A stretch of 64,000 nt of DNA from Lactiplantibacillus mudanjiangensis (GTDB lineage Bacteria; Bacillota; Bacilli; Lactobacillales; Lactobacillaceae), in the NCBI RefSeq assembly GCF_005405385.1, contig NZ_BJDY01000002.1, forward strand, positions 1-64,000. Reading direction: 5' to 3'. The first letter of the stretch is position 1. Each line of letters opens with the position of its first letter. The translations under genes and the position numbers were made by a program. The notes under the pieces are model-generated. The model had not been told where the DNA came from, ran no database searches, and worked only from the letters and a program-made list of their open reading frames with translations. Positions 36,101-45,935 of the stretch are shown piece after piece.

Positions 36101-37066
36101 TTGACGAACGAAACAGCTTATCGGCCAATGACGGTTAAAATTTTCTTACAGTTCATTCGGTTGAATGCCAAAGCGGCGAGTGTTGTGCCGTATTTTATTG
36201 GGATTTTATTTTCAATTTATTATTTTCATGCGTTTAATTGGGTAAATTCGTTAATTTACTTAATTGCGCAAGTCGCAATCGCACTATTTGTGACGGGGTT
36301 TAATAACGTTCAAGATTATTATTTAGCGGTGGATCTGCATTATCGCGATACGTATAATATTATTGGTCGTGAACATTTGTCACCGAAACGGTCGTTACAT
36401 TTGATGTTGGTGATGCTAGCAACTGCAATTATTCTTGGGATCGTATTGGTTTTTAAAACGAATTTGCTCTTATTATTCATGGGGGCAGCGGCCATTGGCG
36501 TGGCAATCTTCTATACGTATGGTCCGGTGCCATTCTCACGTTTTCCACTAGGGGAGTTACTGTCGGGAACTGTCGAAGGCTTTGGGGTCTTTTTCTTAGC
36601 GGTTTATATGAATGTGGCAACGCCGGTTTTAATGGGCTTTACGTTTGCCTGGCCACAATTCGCAATCGTTGGAAACCTACAAAATATTCTTGTTATGATT
36701 TTAGTTGGTCTTCCAAATATCTTTTTGGTGGCGAACATCATGTTAGCTGATAATATTTGTGACTTGGATCAAGATATTCGTAACAAACGGTATACGGTCC
36801 CATATTATATCGGTCGTAAACGGGCAATTAAAACCTATGATGTTTTAGCCTTATTAGCGTATATCCCAGTGCTTGTTAGTGTGGGACTACAGATTTTACC
36901 GTGGTATCAATTGTTAGTATTGTTAGTTTTACCTAAGATTTTAAAGAATATCAAGGTTTTCAATGCTGAACAAGTCAAAGAGACCACGTTTAACACCGCA
37001 CCACAAAACTTAATGCTGTTTCAAGGCATGCAAATTTTAGCGCTAATTATTGGCATCATTTTATAG
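36101..37066 (+). CDS. menA: UbiA-family prenyltransferase (MenA-like)
   Basis: 321-residue integral membrane enzyme attaching a polyprenyl chain to an aromatic acid; 1,4-dihydroxy-2-naphthoate in menaquinone synthesis is the likely substrate. The Asp-rich motifs NNVQDYYLAVD near residue 70 and DNICDLDQDIRNKRYT near residue 220 bind Mg-diphosphate. About eight to nine hydrophobic helices are visible. TTG 36101 is chosen because AGGGGGG lies about 8 bases upstream; TTG 36095 is too close. No other men gene is in the window. Confidence 0.88.
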   Translation: MTNETAYRPMTVKIFLQFIRLNAKAASVVPYFIGILFSIYYFHAFNWVNSLIYLIAQVAIALFVTGFNNVQDYYLAVDLHYRDTYNIIGREHLSPKRSLHLMLVMLATAIILGIVLVFKTNLLLLFMGAAAIGVAIFYTYGPVPFSRFPLGELLSGTVEGFGVFFLAVYMNVATPVLMGFTFAWPQFAIVGNLQNILVMILVGLPNIFLVANIMLADNICDLDQDIRNKRYTVPYYIGRKRAIKTYDVLALLAYIPVLVSVGLQILPWYQLLVLLVLPKILKNIKVFNAEQVKETTFNTAPQNLMLFQGMQILALIIGIIL

Positions 37067-37071
37067 TCAGC

Positions 37072-37106
37072 AAAAAAGCCAACCGCAAATTTCGGTTGGC
37101 TTTTTC
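37072..37106. terminator. Bidirectional terminator between menA and yidC
   Basis: AAAAAGCCAACCG pairs with CGGTTGGCTTTTT; it has A-runs and T-runs on both sides, serving the two convergent genes. Confidence 0.92.
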
Positions 37107-37117
37107 GTTACAATCAT

Positions 37118-38056
37118 TTAGTTACGGTGACGTTGTTGCTTACCGGCGTTACGACCACCAGTTGGGCGAGCGTTACGTGGTGTTGCAGCATCATCATCAG
37201 CCGGTTGTTCAGTTGCTTGGACGGGTTTAGCCGTTGCACTAGCAGCTGGCATCACTGGCTTAATTGGGTGTTTTTTAAGTTCAGCCTCAACTTCGCGACG
37301 AATACGTGGCCGGAAGAAGTTGATAATCAACGTTTGCAAGCAGGCGAAGAGCCCACCAACGAAGAAGTATAATCCTAAACCAGCTGGCGCAGACATCGAA
37401 ACAAAGAAGATCATGACTGGACTAACGATTAACATCGTCCGCATTGTTTTCTTTTGTTCTTGTGGTAAACCGATCATAGACAAGTAACCTTGACCAACAT
37501 AAGAAACAAAAGCTAGGGCAGCTAACAAGAAACTGGATTTCCCTAAGGTGATACCCATGAATTGTGCTTTTGACAATTCTGGCAAGTAGCGAATCGCGTA
37601 ATACAAAGCAGAGAAGACTGGCAATTGAATCAATAATGGTAAACAACCAATCCCACCGGTCATGCTAATCCCGTTGTCTTTATAGAGTTGCATCATTTGA
37701 TTGCTGACAGCTGCTTTTTCTTCTTGCGTTGTCGCTGCTTTTTGAGCCGCTTGAATCTTCTTCATTTCTGGTTGAACAGCGGCCATCTTTTCTTGTTGAT
37801 AGGTGGACTTGCGTTGTTGGTTAACCATCATTGGCAATAGGACTAAACGAACCAACACGGTTAAACCGATAATGGCCCAGCCATAGTTATTGCCAAAAAG
37901 GTGGGCCATCCATTGCATGACAACTTGCCCAGGTTTAGCCAGGTAATCGTAAATAAAGCCATACGGTTTCCCATTTTTTGTCTGAACACAGCCACTTAAA
38001 AATAAGGCTAAACTGGAGAGTGCCAGTGTGACGGTCAGCGCTTTTTTATTTTTCAC
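37118..38056 (-). CDS. yidC: Membrane protein insertase YidC/OxaA
   Basis: 312-residue lipoprotein insertase that folds membrane proteins with or without Sec. A type II signal ends at LSGC (Cys23). Five membrane segments follow, from WAIIGLTVLVRLVLLPMM, with a cytoplasmic Lys/Gln-rich loop and a long basic C-terminal tail (ending GGRNAGKQQRHRN) that may contact ribosomes. Start GTG 38056 has GAAGGGG about 12 bases upstream. acyP lies just upstream on the same strand; the pair matches the common Lactobacillales YidC2 arrangement. Confidence 0.95.
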   Translation of the reverse strand: MKNKKALTVTLALSSLALFLSGCVQTKNGKPYGFIYDYLAKPGQVVMQWMAHLFGNNYGWAIIGLTVLVRLVLLPMMVNQQRKSTYQQEKMAAVQPEMKKIQAAQKAATTQEEKAAVSNQMMQLYKDNGISMTGGIGCLPLLIQLPVFSALYYAIRYLPELSKAQFMGITLGKSSFLLAALAFVSYVGQGYLSMIGLPQEQKKTMRTMLIVSPVMIFFVSMSAPAGLGLYFFVGGLFACLQTLIINFFRPRIRREVEAELKKHPIKPVMPAASATAKPVQATEQPADDDAATPRNARPTGGRNAGKQQRHRN

Positions 38057-38120
38057 TAGTTAATAATCCCCTTCACTTTTTTACATATAAACATGATGAT
38101 ACTAGAGAGCGGCAGGGATT

Positions 38121-38393
38121 TCAATTGGTTATCCGAAAATTATGATAGTTTTGTGGCTCGCTTTCATGCACGATTAAATGATCAACGCGACCAAAATCAG
38201 TTGGAGATTGACGAATAACGTCGATAAACACGGCGATTCGTTGATCTTCTCCTTCGGCTTCAATAAAAACGGAGCCATCCATTAAGTTTCGGACGATACC
38301 ATTAACACCGCACTTATCGGCGGCGACTTTAGTGGCCCAGCGAAAACCGACGCCTTGCACGCGGCCACTGGCTTGGAGGGTTACTGCTCGCAT
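38121..38393 (-). CDS. acyP: Acylphosphatase
   Basis: 90-residue enzyme hydrolysing acyl phosphates such as acetyl phosphate. The active-site loop GRVQGVGFRW with its Arg, and the catalytic Asn in GIVRNLMDGSV, are intact. GGAAGTGAC precedes the ATG. Transcribed with yidC, 64 bases downstream, and divergent from trmH. Confidence 0.96.
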   Translation of the reverse strand: MRAVTLQASGRVQGVGFRWATKVAADKCGVNGIVRNLMDGSVFIEAEGEDQRIAVFIDVIRQSPTDFGRVDHLIVHESEPQNYHNFRITN

Positions 38394-38457
38394 ATTGTCA
38401 CTTCCTTTATTCTAGCGTCTATCTAATATAATAGCATGGAATGGCTGGACTGTAAGG

Positions 38458-38484
38458 TTGTGAGGTGCTCGAATATGCTATACT
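38458..38484 (+). promoter_or_regulatory. Promoter of the SPOUT methyltransferase gene
   Basis: TTGTGA (38458-38463) and TATACT (38479-38484) with a 15-base spacer and an extended -10 TG one base upstream. It lies downstream of the first in-frame ATG at 38465, supporting the start at 38522. Confidence 0.55.
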
Positions 38485-38521
38485 AGTCGATATTAACCAG
38501 CGGATAGAATTGGAGTTTAAC

Positions 38522-39292
38522 ATGGAAAAAATTAATTCATTGCAAAATGCCCACGTTAAAGGGTGGAAAAAGTTACAAACGAAAAAAGGTCGAAAACAAC
38601 AAGGTCAATATTTATTAGATGGTTGGCACTTAGTTAACGAGGCTGTTAAAGCCCACGTTGCCATTCGCACGTTGTTGATTACGGCGAAACAGTTGGCAAC
38701 GGAACCGGATTTAACCCAGTTTCCAGCGGTAATTGAAATTTCTGAAGAAGTAGCGAGTCATATCAGTGCCACCGTTACCCCACAAGGTGTGTTTGCGGTT
38801 GCGAATTTGCCAAAAGCGGCTGCTGATCCGTTAGCGAATTTGGATTTAACGCGGCCGTGGTTGTTATTAGATAATGTGCAAGATCCCGGTAACATTGGGA
38901 CAATGGTCCGAACGGCCGATGCAGCTGGCTTTGCCGGTGTGGCATTTGGGACTGGGACCGTAGATATTCATCAACCAAAAGTTGAACGATCGATGCAGGG
39001 GAGCCAGTTTCATTTACAATTAATCAGTACTGATTTGGGTGAATTAGTGGCCCGGTTCCACGCTGAAGATAAACCAGTCTACGGTTCGGAGTTGAATCCA
39101 GAAGCGGCGCAATATTTAGATATCGATGCACCAGCCAGCTTTGGCTTGATTATGGGGAACGAAGGTAACGGGATGAGTGATGTGCTACTGGCGCAAACCG
39201 ATAAGAATCTTTATATTCCAATCAAGGGTCGTGCCGAGTCCTTGAACGTGGCGATTGCCGCCGGAATTCTTATGTTTGGCTTATATCGCTAA
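38522..39292 (+). CDS. TrmH/SpoU family rRNA or tRNA 2'-O-methyltransferase
   Basis: 256-residue SPOUT-fold methyltransferase. An N-terminal substrate-binding domain (KGRKQQGQYLLDGWHLVNEA) is followed by SPOUT motif 1 LLDNVQDPGNIGTMVRTADA, motif 2 GLIMGNEGNGMS and motif 3 SLNVAIAAGILMFGLYR. The exact RNA target is unknown. ATG 38522 has TGGAG 6 bases upstream. In many Firmicutes this gene lies near pheST and yidC/acyP, as here. Confidence 0.93.
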   Translation: MEKINSLQNAHVKGWKKLQTKKGRKQQGQYLLDGWHLVNEAVKAHVAIRTLLITAKQLATEPDLTQFPAVIEISEEVASHISATVTPQGVFAVANLPKAAADPLANLDLTRPWLLLDNVQDPGNIGTMVRTADAAGFAGVAFGTGTVDIHQPKVERSMQGSQFHLQLISTDLGELVARFHAEDKPVYGSELNPEAAQYLDIDAPASFGLIMGNEGNGMSDVLLAQTDKNLYIPIKGRAESLNVAIAAGILMFGLYR

Positions 39293-39321
39293 GGATAGAA
39301 ATCTGATTGGTATTAAATGAG

Positions 39322-39695
39322 TCACCTACGCCAGCCAGTGATTCTGCCGGCTGTGGGGACCGGTTTCAGCCAAAGGACGGGCTTCCACCTCGCTTTTAAG
39401 CCTAGCCAAAACCACTAGTCTCAAAAGTCGGCTACATCGTAAGACCGGGAAAATCACCCGGACTAACGATGTTTTCACGGCCAGCGCCATCACTGGCTGG
39501 CTCCGGTTGTATTGCGAATACCAAGCAATCTTGTAATCACCATCATAACCGAGAGTGCCTCCACATTGAGCCCAGCCGTGGGAGCTCTTAGCGATTTATC
39601 GCTTAGAGCTTGGCGCTTTTGAGACACGCTGTGGGTGGCTCAAAACGACGGTCCACCCACAGCGTTCCGGCTCAAGGTGGGCGAACGGTAGGTGG
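39322..39695 (+). repeat. Dispersed structured element, copy B (about 374 bp)
   Basis: Same family as copy A, starting TCACCTAC and ending GTAGGTGG. It keeps the GCCAGCCAGTGAT/ATCACTGGCTGGC pair, ACATCGT...ACGATGT with CCGGG...CCCGG, and CTCTTAGCGA. It lacks the roughly 24-base hairpin that copies A and C carry near the right end; instead CGCTGTGGGTGG pairs directly with CCACCCACAGCG. Similarity continues to CTACTTTTGA near 39714. It lies between the methyltransferase gene and the HD gene. Confidence 0.93.
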
Positions 39696-39841
39696 CAAGA
39701 AAATCTACTTTTGAATCAGCGAGCGTCGTCCCCAAAAGTTATATCGTTTGTTAAATTAAGCTTGTTTGGTAAACAAAATACTTTCAAATTCACTTACTTT
39801 TTAGTAGAATAGCGGTAGTTATTAAGTAAAGGGAGCTTTCA

Positions 39842-40345
39842 ATGAAAACCAATGCATGGAAACAAGATCCTGAATATGTGGCGATTGTGGCCGACTTATT
39901 AGCCCAACCAGCCGTTCAACATTTAGCTGATTTTACCCAACACCATCATTCGAATCGCTTAGATCATTCAATTGCAGTCTCATACGATAGTTATTTGTTA
40001 GCTAAGAAGTGGCATTTAAACACGACCGCGGTTGCCCGTGGTGGTTTGTTACACGATTTGTTTTATTATGATTGGCGTGAAACCAAGTTTGATCTTGGCT
40101 CCCATGCGTTTATTCATCCCCGGGTAGCGTTGCGCAACGCTGAAAAGTTAACCAAACTAACCCCGATGGAAAAAGATATCATCTTAAAGCATATGTTTGG
40201 GGCAACGCTGGCGTTACCTAAATACCGGGAAAGTTTGTTAGTTTCTTTAGTCGATGATTATGAAGCAGAACATGAATTTTTTGGACCCTTACGTACGAAG
40301 GTGGCCAAACAGTTAGATCGATTCCGGGGGACAACTGCCGGGTAA
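39842..40345 (+). CDS. HD domain protein
   Basis: 167-residue predicted metal-dependent phosphohydrolase. The HD pattern appears as HSNRLDHSIAVSYDSYLLAKKW, GGLLHDLFYYDW and a later Asp in LVSLVDDYEAE. The substrate is unknown; small nucleotides are usual for the superfamily. AAGGGAG precedes the ATG. The HxlR regulator begins 34 bases downstream and may share its transcript. Confidence 0.88.
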   Translation: MKTNAWKQDPEYVAIVADLLAQPAVQHLADFTQHHHSNRLDHSIAVSYDSYLLAKKWHLNTTAVARGGLLHDLFYYDWRETKFDLGSHAFIHPRVALRNAEKLTKLTPMEKDIILKHMFGATLALPKYRESLLVSLVDDYEAEHEFFGPLRTKVAKQLDRFRGTTAG

Positions 40346-40379
40346 GATTGGTCTGCGGATGTTTTTTGGAGGTCATGGA

Positions 40380-40751
40380 ATGTCAGAAATGATGCTAGAT
40401 ACGGTCAGTGATTCGACCGTGGAATCCCAATTTGAACTGTGTCCTAAGTTTGAAAAGACTTTTTCAATCTTAGGCAAAAAGTGGAACGGACTCATTATTG
40501 ACGTCCTGCTAGAAGACGGGCCGCAACGTTTTAAGAACTTAGCGCGTAGGGTGCCGAAGTGTAGTGACCGTGTCTTGGTCGTTCGCTTAAAAGAATTAGA
40601 AGAAAATGGCATTGTTAGTCGGGTGACACACTGTGATTCGGCTTTGATTGAATACCGCTTAACGGCCAAAGGGGCTGATTTGCGGCAAGTCATGAATACC
40701 GTGCACATGTGGTCTGATAAGTGGTTTAGTCCCGCACAATCTTGTGAATAG
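40380..40751 (+). CDS. HxlR-family winged-helix regulator
   Basis: 123-residue transcription factor. The family pattern CPKFEKTFSILGKKWNGLIIDVLLEDG with an N-terminal Cys, RFKNLARRVPKCSDRVLVVRLKELEENG, and the wing VEYRLTAKG-like VTHCDSALIEYRLTAKG are visible. Several HxlR members sense aldehydes or oxidants through that Cys; this is family inference. ATG 40380 is chosen since GGAGG (40368-40372) lies 7 bases upstream. Target genes cannot be told. Confidence 0.92.
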   Translation: MSEMMLDTVSDSTVESQFELCPKFEKTFSILGKKWNGLIIDVLLEDGPQRFKNLARRVPKCSDRVLVVRLKELEENGIVSRVTHCDSALIEYRLTAKGADLRQVMNTVHMWSDKWFSPAQSCE

Positions 40752-40754
40752 GGC

Positions 40755-40783
40755 TTGACGCTGACTGTCGTTTGCCATAGACT
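40755..40783 (+). promoter_or_regulatory. Promoter of the pheST T-box transcript
   Basis: TTGACG (40755-40760), a 17-base spacer and TAGACT (40778-40783), about 50 bases before the T-box stem I. Confidence 0.55.
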
Positions 40784-40837
40784 GGCATATGTAAAGAAAA
40801 AAGCATTGACGAGAACTAGTAACTAGTTTGACATCAT

Positions 40838-41059
40838 CTACAGGGAAGTGAGCCATCGATTGCGAGCTCACTGGTGGTGCTGATTAGTGAATTCACTCTC
40901 TGAGCTGAAATTGGGCGTTTTGATTAAACAAATAATTTTCCGGTGCCACCGATCGTTATGCGGTGAAAGTGCGTTGTTTCATGACTTAGTGTCATTTGGA
41001 GACAACGAACAAGGGTGGTACCGCGATAACCTCGTCCCTTTTTAGGATGAGGTTTTTTT
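40838..41059 (+). promoter_or_regulatory. T-box riboswitch, phenylalanine (specifier TTC)
   Basis: Leader of pheST. CAGGGA (40841-40846) pairs with TCTCTG, and the specifier side reads GAA-TTC-A with TTC, a Phe codon, at 40892-40894. The T-box core AAGGGTGGTACCGCG lies at 41011-41025. The terminator AACCTCGTCC (41028-41037) pairs with GGATGAGGTT (41045-41054), then seven T. Read-through is expected when tRNA-Phe is uncharged. Confidence 0.94.
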
Positions 41060-41097
41060 GTGTCGAAAAACGTGAGTAAAGATATTGGAGGAAGACT

Positions 41098-42144
41098 ATG
41101 AGCTTACAAGATCGGTTAACTGAACTACGCGATCAAGGCTTGGCAGACATTAAGTCCGCTGATGTTTTGAACAAAGTCAACCAAATCAAGGTTGATTTGT
41201 TAGGTAAAAAAGGACCTATCACCGAAGTATTACGTGGGATGCGCGACTTAACTCCTGAAGAACGACCAAAAGTTGGGGCTTATGCCAACGAGATCCGTGA
41301 TCACTTGCAAAATGCGATTGATCATCGGCGGTCTGAATTAGAAGAAGCTGCGGTTAACGCACAATTGGCTGCAGAAAAGCTAGACGTGACCTTACCAGGT
41401 CGGACGGTTCCTCAAGGCCAACCACATGTGATTACCCAAATTATCACTGAATTAGAAGACTTATTCATCGGTATGGGTTACGAAATTGAAGACGGGGATG
41501 AAGTTGAAGAAGATTATTATAACTTCGAACGTTTGAACTTACCTAAGGATCATCCCGCTCGTGATATGCAAGATACGTTCTACATCACCAAGGAAGTCTT
41601 ATTACGGACCCAAACGTCAGCCGATCAACCACGCGCATTGGAAAGTCATGACTTTTCAAAGGGCCCATTGAAGGTGTTAACCCCCGGCCGGGTTTATCGT
41701 CGGGATACAGATGATGCCACGCATTCACATCAATTCCACCAAATTGAAGGGTTAGTCGTTGATAAACATATTACGATGGCTGATTTGAAAGGTACGTTGA
41801 CTTTGGTTGCCAATACCTTATTCGGTGATCAATTTGACGTGCGGTTACGTCCAAGTTACTTCCCATTCACGGAACCTTCTGTTGAAGCCGATGTGACTTG
41901 CTTTAACTGTAATGGTAAGGGCTGTGCCGTCTGCAAGCAAACCGGTTGGATCGAAGTCTTAGGGGCTGGGATGGTACATCCACGCGTCTTAGAAATGTCC
42001 GGCATTGACCCTGAAGTCTACGGTGGTTTTGCCTTTGGTTTAGGACCAGATCGTTTTGCAATGTTGAAGTATGGGGTTGATGATATCCGTAACTTCTACT
42101 TAAATGATGTTCGGTTCTTGTCACAATTCTACAAGAAAGGTTAG
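41098..42144 (+). CDS. pheS: Phenylalanyl-tRNA synthetase alpha subunit
   Basis: Catalytic subunit of the heterotetrameric class II synthetase, 348 residues. An N-terminal coiled coil is followed by motif 2 ([26 protein letters not shown]) and motif 3 ([20 protein letters not shown]). A CxxC-type zinc-like cluster ([16 protein letters not shown]) lies near residue 270, as in many Firmicutes. TTGGAGGAAG precedes the ATG. pheT follows 9 bases after the stop. Confidence 0.97.
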   Translation: MSLQDRLTELRDQGLADIKSADVLNKVNQIKVDLLGKKGPITEVLRGMRDLTPEERPKVGAYANEIRDHLQNAIDHRRSELEEAAVNAQLAAEKLDVTLPGRTVPQGQPHVITQIITELEDLFIGMGYEIEDGDEVEEDYYNFERLNLPKDHPARDMQDTFYITKEVLLRTQTSADQPRALESHDFSKGPLKVLTPGRVYRRDTDDATHSHQFHQIEGLVVDKHITMADLKGTLTLVANTLFGDQFDVRLRPSYFPFTEPSVEADVTCFNCNGKGCAVCKQTGWIEVLGAGMVHPRVLEMSGIDPEVYGGFAFGLGPDRFAMLKYGVDDIRNFYLNDVRFLSQFYKKG

Positions 42145-42153
42145 GCGGCCCAG

Positions 42154-44571
42154 ATGAAAATTTCTTATGCATGGTTACGCGATTATTTACAATTGGATAT
42201 TCCGGCTGATGAATTAGCCGAAAAGATTGAACGGACAGCCGTTGAAGTTGACGGTGTGATTCGTCCTAGCGAAGGCTTGAAGAAAGTTGTCGTTGGGCAT
42301 GTCTTGGAATGTGTTGAACATCCTGATTCAGATCATTTACACATTTGCCAAGTTGATGTTGGTGAAGAAGAACCGATCCAAATCGTCTGTGGCGCACCGA
42401 ACGTGGCTGCTGGCGAAATGGTGATTGTGGCTTTACCAAATTCTTGGATTGGCGGGCATACTAAGATTAAGCGTAGTAAGATGCGTGGCGTCGTCTCTAA
42501 CGGGATGTTATGTGCCTTAGACGAATTAGGTTTTGATGAAAAGTTAGTGCCAAAAGAAGTGGCGGATGGGATCTTTATTTTGCCAGCCGATGCCACTCCT
42601 GGCGAACCGGTTTTCAGTTACTTAGGGATGGATGATGAAATCATCGACATGTCTGTTACACCTAATCGTGGGGACATGTTGAGCATGAATGGCACGGCAC
42701 ATGAGTTAGCCGCTATTTATGATCAAACTCCAAAGATGCCAACAGTTGCTTTGACTGAGGATGCCAATGATTTAGCGGATGACGCCTTAACCGTTACCGT
42801 TGAAGCAGATGAACATGACGTGCCAACTTATAAGATGCGGTTAATCAAGAATGTCACGATTAAACCAAGTCCATTGTGGCTTCAAATTCGGATTTGGAAT
42901 GCCGGTATGCGGCCAATTAACAACGTGGTCGATGCGACAAACTACATCTTGATGCAATATGGGCAACCATTGCACGCTTTTGACTACGATAAGTTGAGCG
43001 CAGGTCATGTGAATGTTCGTTTGGCTAAAGCAGGCGAAAAATTAACCACCTTAGATGATGAAGAACGTGACTTATTGCCAACTGATTTGGTTATTTGTAG
43101 CGATGATCAACCGATTTGTTTAGCTGGGACGATGGGTGGCTTAGCTACTGAAGTCACTAACGAAACCACAACGATTGCGCTAGAAAGTGCCGTTTTTGAT
43201 GCTGTTCGTGTTCGGAAAACAGCGCATAACCATGGCCTACACAGTGAAGCATCAATGCGTTACGAACGCGGCATTGACCACAGTGCCACGCAAACGGCGT
43301 TAGATGCCGCCGCTGCGATGATTGCTGAATTAGGCGATGGGACGGTTGCCACTGGGACAGTCGCTGGCCGTGAAGAAACGATTGCGCCCGTTGTCGTTGA
43401 TATCACCTTATCACGAATTAATCATGTGTTAGGGACCGACTTGACTATGGATACTGTTGCGGATATCTTCCGTCGTTTAGACTTCCCAACGACTATTAAT
43501 GAAGACACGTTAACAGTCACAATTCCAGCTCGTCGTTGGGATATTCACATTCCTGCTGACTTGATTGAAGAAGTGGCCCGCTTATATGGTTATGACAACT
43601 TGCCTTCAACGTTACCAACCGGTCAACCAACGATTGGTAAGCTAAATGAAACGCAACAATTGATTCGCGATACGCGGAAGTTGATGGAAAGTGCTGGCTT
43701 AACGCAAGCCATCAGTTATTCATTGACGACGCCAGCAAAAGCACAAGCCTTTGAGTTACATGCGAGTGAAGTCACTAAGTTAGACTTCCCAATGAGTTCT
43801 GAACGCTCAGCGTTACGGTTGAACCTCATTTCAGGCTTGTTAGATGATTTAGCTTATAACAACGCCCGTAAAGAACAAGATGTGGCGTTGTACGAAACTG
43901 GTCGGGTCTTCTTTAGCCAACCAGAACAAGTTCGCCCACACGAAGTTGAACATTTAGCTGGGGCCATTACAGGGTCAATGGTACCTGCTGAATGGGGAAT
44001 TGCGGCGCAACCAATTGATTTCTATCAAATCAAAGGGATTGTTGCGGGTTACCTGAAGAGTTTAGCGTTAGCTGATCCAATCACTTATGTGGCTAGTGCA
44101 GATCATCCAGAAATGCATCCGGGTCGGACTGCTGATATCTATGTTGGTGATCGCTTGGTTGGGTTTGTGGGACAAGTTCATCCAAATACGACCAAAGCTT
44201 ATAAGATTCGGGAAACCTATGTCTTTGAACTTGATTTGGCAGCCTTGATTGCCTTACCAAAGGAACGGCAACAATATCAACCAATCTCGAAGTTCCCAAG
44301 TATCACGCGGGACGTGGCCATGTTAATCAATGATGACATTACTAATGCACAAGTGGTTGACTTGATTACGGACAAGGGTGGGGCGCATTTGCGTTCAGTT
44401 AAACTCTTCGACGTTTATAACGGTAAGCATGTCCCTGCTGGGAAGAAGTCCTTAGCATACACGTTGACCTATCAAGATCAAAATGCCACTTTAGTGGATG
44501 ATGATGTGACAGCTGCCTTCGATAAAGTTTTGAAGGCGTTGACCACTGAGTTCGATGCTGAAATTCGTTAA
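42154..44571 (+). CDS. pheT: Phenylalanyl-tRNA synthetase beta subunit
   Basis: 805-residue partner of PheS that holds the editing site and tRNA-binding domains. The order is EMAP-like tRNA-binding domain (residues about 40-155, VVVGHVLECVEHPDSDHLHICQVDVG), B3/4 editing domain (MRPINNVVDATNYILMQYGQPLHAFD), B5 domains, core-like domain and a C-terminal anticodon-binding ferredoxin fold (SKFPSITRDVAMLIND). Controlled with pheS by the upstream T-box. A terminator follows. Confidence 0.97.
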   Translation: MKISYAWLRDYLQLDIPADELAEKIERTAVEVDGVIRPSEGLKKVVVGHVLECVEHPDSDHLHICQVDVGEEEPIQIVCGAPNVAAGEMVIVALPNSWIGGHTKIKRSKMRGVVSNGMLCALDELGFDEKLVPKEVADGIFILPADATPGEPVFSYLGMDDEIIDMSVTPNRGDMLSMNGTAHELAAIYDQTPKMPTVALTEDANDLADDALTVTVEADEHDVPTYKMRLIKNVTIKPSPLWLQIRIWNAGMRPINNVVDATNYILMQYGQPLHAFDYDKLSAGHVNVRLAKAGEKLTTLDDEERDLLPTDLVICSDDQPICLAGTMGGLATEVTNETTTIALESAVFDAVRVRKTAHNHGLHSEASMRYERGIDHSATQTALDAAAAMIAELGDGTVATGTVAGREETIAPVVVDITLSRINHVLGTDLTMDTVADIFRRLDFPTTINEDTLTVTIPARRWDIHIPADLIEEVARLYGYDNLPSTLPTGQPTIGKLNETQQLIRDTRKLMESAGLTQAISYSLTTPAKAQAFELHASEVTKLDFPMSSERSALRLNLISGLLDDLAYNNARKEQDVALYETGRVFFSQPEQVRPHEVEHLAGAITGSMVPAEWGIAAQPIDFYQIKGIVAGYLKSLALADPITYVASADHPEMHPGRTADIYVGDRLVGFVGQVHPNTTKAYKIRETYVFELDLAALIALPKERQQYQPISKFPSITRDVAMLINDDITNAQVVDLITDKGGAHLRSVKLFDVYNGKHVPAGKKSLAYTLTYQDQNATLVDDDVTAAFDKVLKALTTEFDAEIR

Positions 44572-44585
44572 TTAAATATGATCAG

Positions 44586-44622
44586 GGAGTTTGGGGCGTG
44601 ATTGTGCCTCAAGCTCCTTTTT
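44586..44622 (+). terminator. Terminator after pheT
   Basis: GGAGTTTGGGGC (44586-44597) pairs with GCCTCAAGCTCC (44606-44617) with wobbles, followed by TTTTT. Confidence 0.9.
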
Positions 44623-44736
44623 AGATATATTGATGAAATACTCTAAAAAAAGTTAAAAGTCTGTCAGAGTTAGTGCAAAGCGGCGGTCAGTTTTGTATAA
44701 TTGACAAGATGAACTAACTAGATGGAGGGGCGAATT

Positions 44737-45918
44737 TTGAATAACGATCAAAATAACCAAGATAAACCGGAAGAAAAAGCTCACGAAACGCCGGTGCAAC
44801 CTAACCGGACGCTTCAAAAGCAACGGAAGTCATTTTCTAAACGCGTCATTGGTGGCGTCGTTGGTATTTTAGTGGCTTTGTTGGTGATTATCGGTGTGCT
44901 GGGGTATCGCTACTTTGATAATGCGACTCAGCCATACAATAAGAGTGACACGCGCGTTGTGCAAGTTGAGATTCCTTATGGTGCCAATAGTAAAAAGATT
45001 GCGGAAATCTTACAATCAAAACACGTGATTAAGAGCGGTTTTGTATTTGACTATTGGACCAAGGCCCATAACTTATCTAACTTTCATGCGGGTTATTACC
45101 AATTGAAACCATCAATGTCTTTAGCGCAAGTCGCTAAAGCGTTGAACAAGGGTGGTTCTTCTGAACCAATCCAAAGTTCCACCGGTCGCGTATTGGTTGT
45201 TGAAGGTAGTCAAATTAAGACGATTGCTAAAACCATTCAGAAACAAACCGATTTTACATCCAAGGAATTCTTAACATTGATGAAGGATCAAACCTTTATC
45301 AAGACCTTAGCTAAGAAGTATCCTGACTTATTGGGTTCTGCCATGAAAGCGAAGAACGTCCGCTATCGCTTAGAAGGTTATCTCTTCCCCGCAACTTATA
45401 CGGTGGGCAAGAAGACCACGTTGAAAGCGTTAGTGACGCAAATGGTTGGTAAGACGGATGACGAATTACAACCGTACTACAAGCAAATCAAGAAGTCGAA
45501 GATGTCCGTTCAAGAAGTCATGACCTTAGCCTCACTCGTTGAACGCGAAGGAAGCACGACTAAGGATCGCCGCTTGATTGCTGGGGTCTTCTTGAATCGG
45601 ATCGATGCCAAATGGCGATTAGACTCTGATATTTCCGTGTTCTATGCGATCAATTCCGATAAGTCGACGTTAACAAATAAAGATTTACAAAATAAATCAC
45701 CATATAACTTACGGTTACATTTAGGCTATGGCCCTGGACCATTTAACAGTCCTAGCTTAATCTCGATCAAAGCGGTCTTAGATCCAGCCAAGCGTAGTAA
45801 GGATTACATGTACTTCGTTGCTGACTTGAAGACGGGTAAAGTTTACTATGCTAAAGATGCGGCTGGACATGCTGCAAATATTCAAAAAGTTGCCAAACAC
45901 AACGAATCTAGTAATTAA
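44737..45918 (+). CDS. mltG: Endolytic murein transglycosylase MltG
   Basis: Membrane-bound YceG-like lytic transglycosylase that cuts nascent glycan strands and sets their length, 393 residues. A cytoplasmic polar N-terminus and one transmembrane helix ([21 protein letters not shown], about residues 38-58) precede a LysM-like region and the catalytic domain with [24 protein letters not shown] (catalytic Glu) and [26 protein letters not shown] 44737 is chosen because GGAGGGG (44724-44730) lies 6 bases upstream; ATG 44722 would overlap that site. udk follows 17 bases later. Confidence 0.95.
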   Translation: MNNDQNNQDKPEEKAHETPVQPNRTLQKQRKSFSKRVIGGVVGILVALLVIIGVLGYRYFDNATQPYNKSDTRVVQVEIPYGANSKKIAEILQSKHVIKSGFVFDYWTKAHNLSNFHAGYYQLKPSMSLAQVAKALNKGGSSEPIQSSTGRVLVVEGSQIKTIAKTIQKQTDFTSKEFLTLMKDQTFIKTLAKKYPDLLGSAMKAKNVRYRLEGYLFPATYTVGKKTTLKALVTQMVGKTDDELQPYYKQIKKSKMSVQEVMTLASLVEREGSTTKDRRLIAGVFLNRIDAKWRLDSDISVFYAINSDKSTLTNKDLQNKSPYNLRLHLGYGPGPFNSPSLISIKAVLDPAKRSKDYMYFVADLKTGKVYYAKDAAGHAANIQKVAKHNESSN

Positions 45919-45935
45919 GAATGAGGCTAAATGAA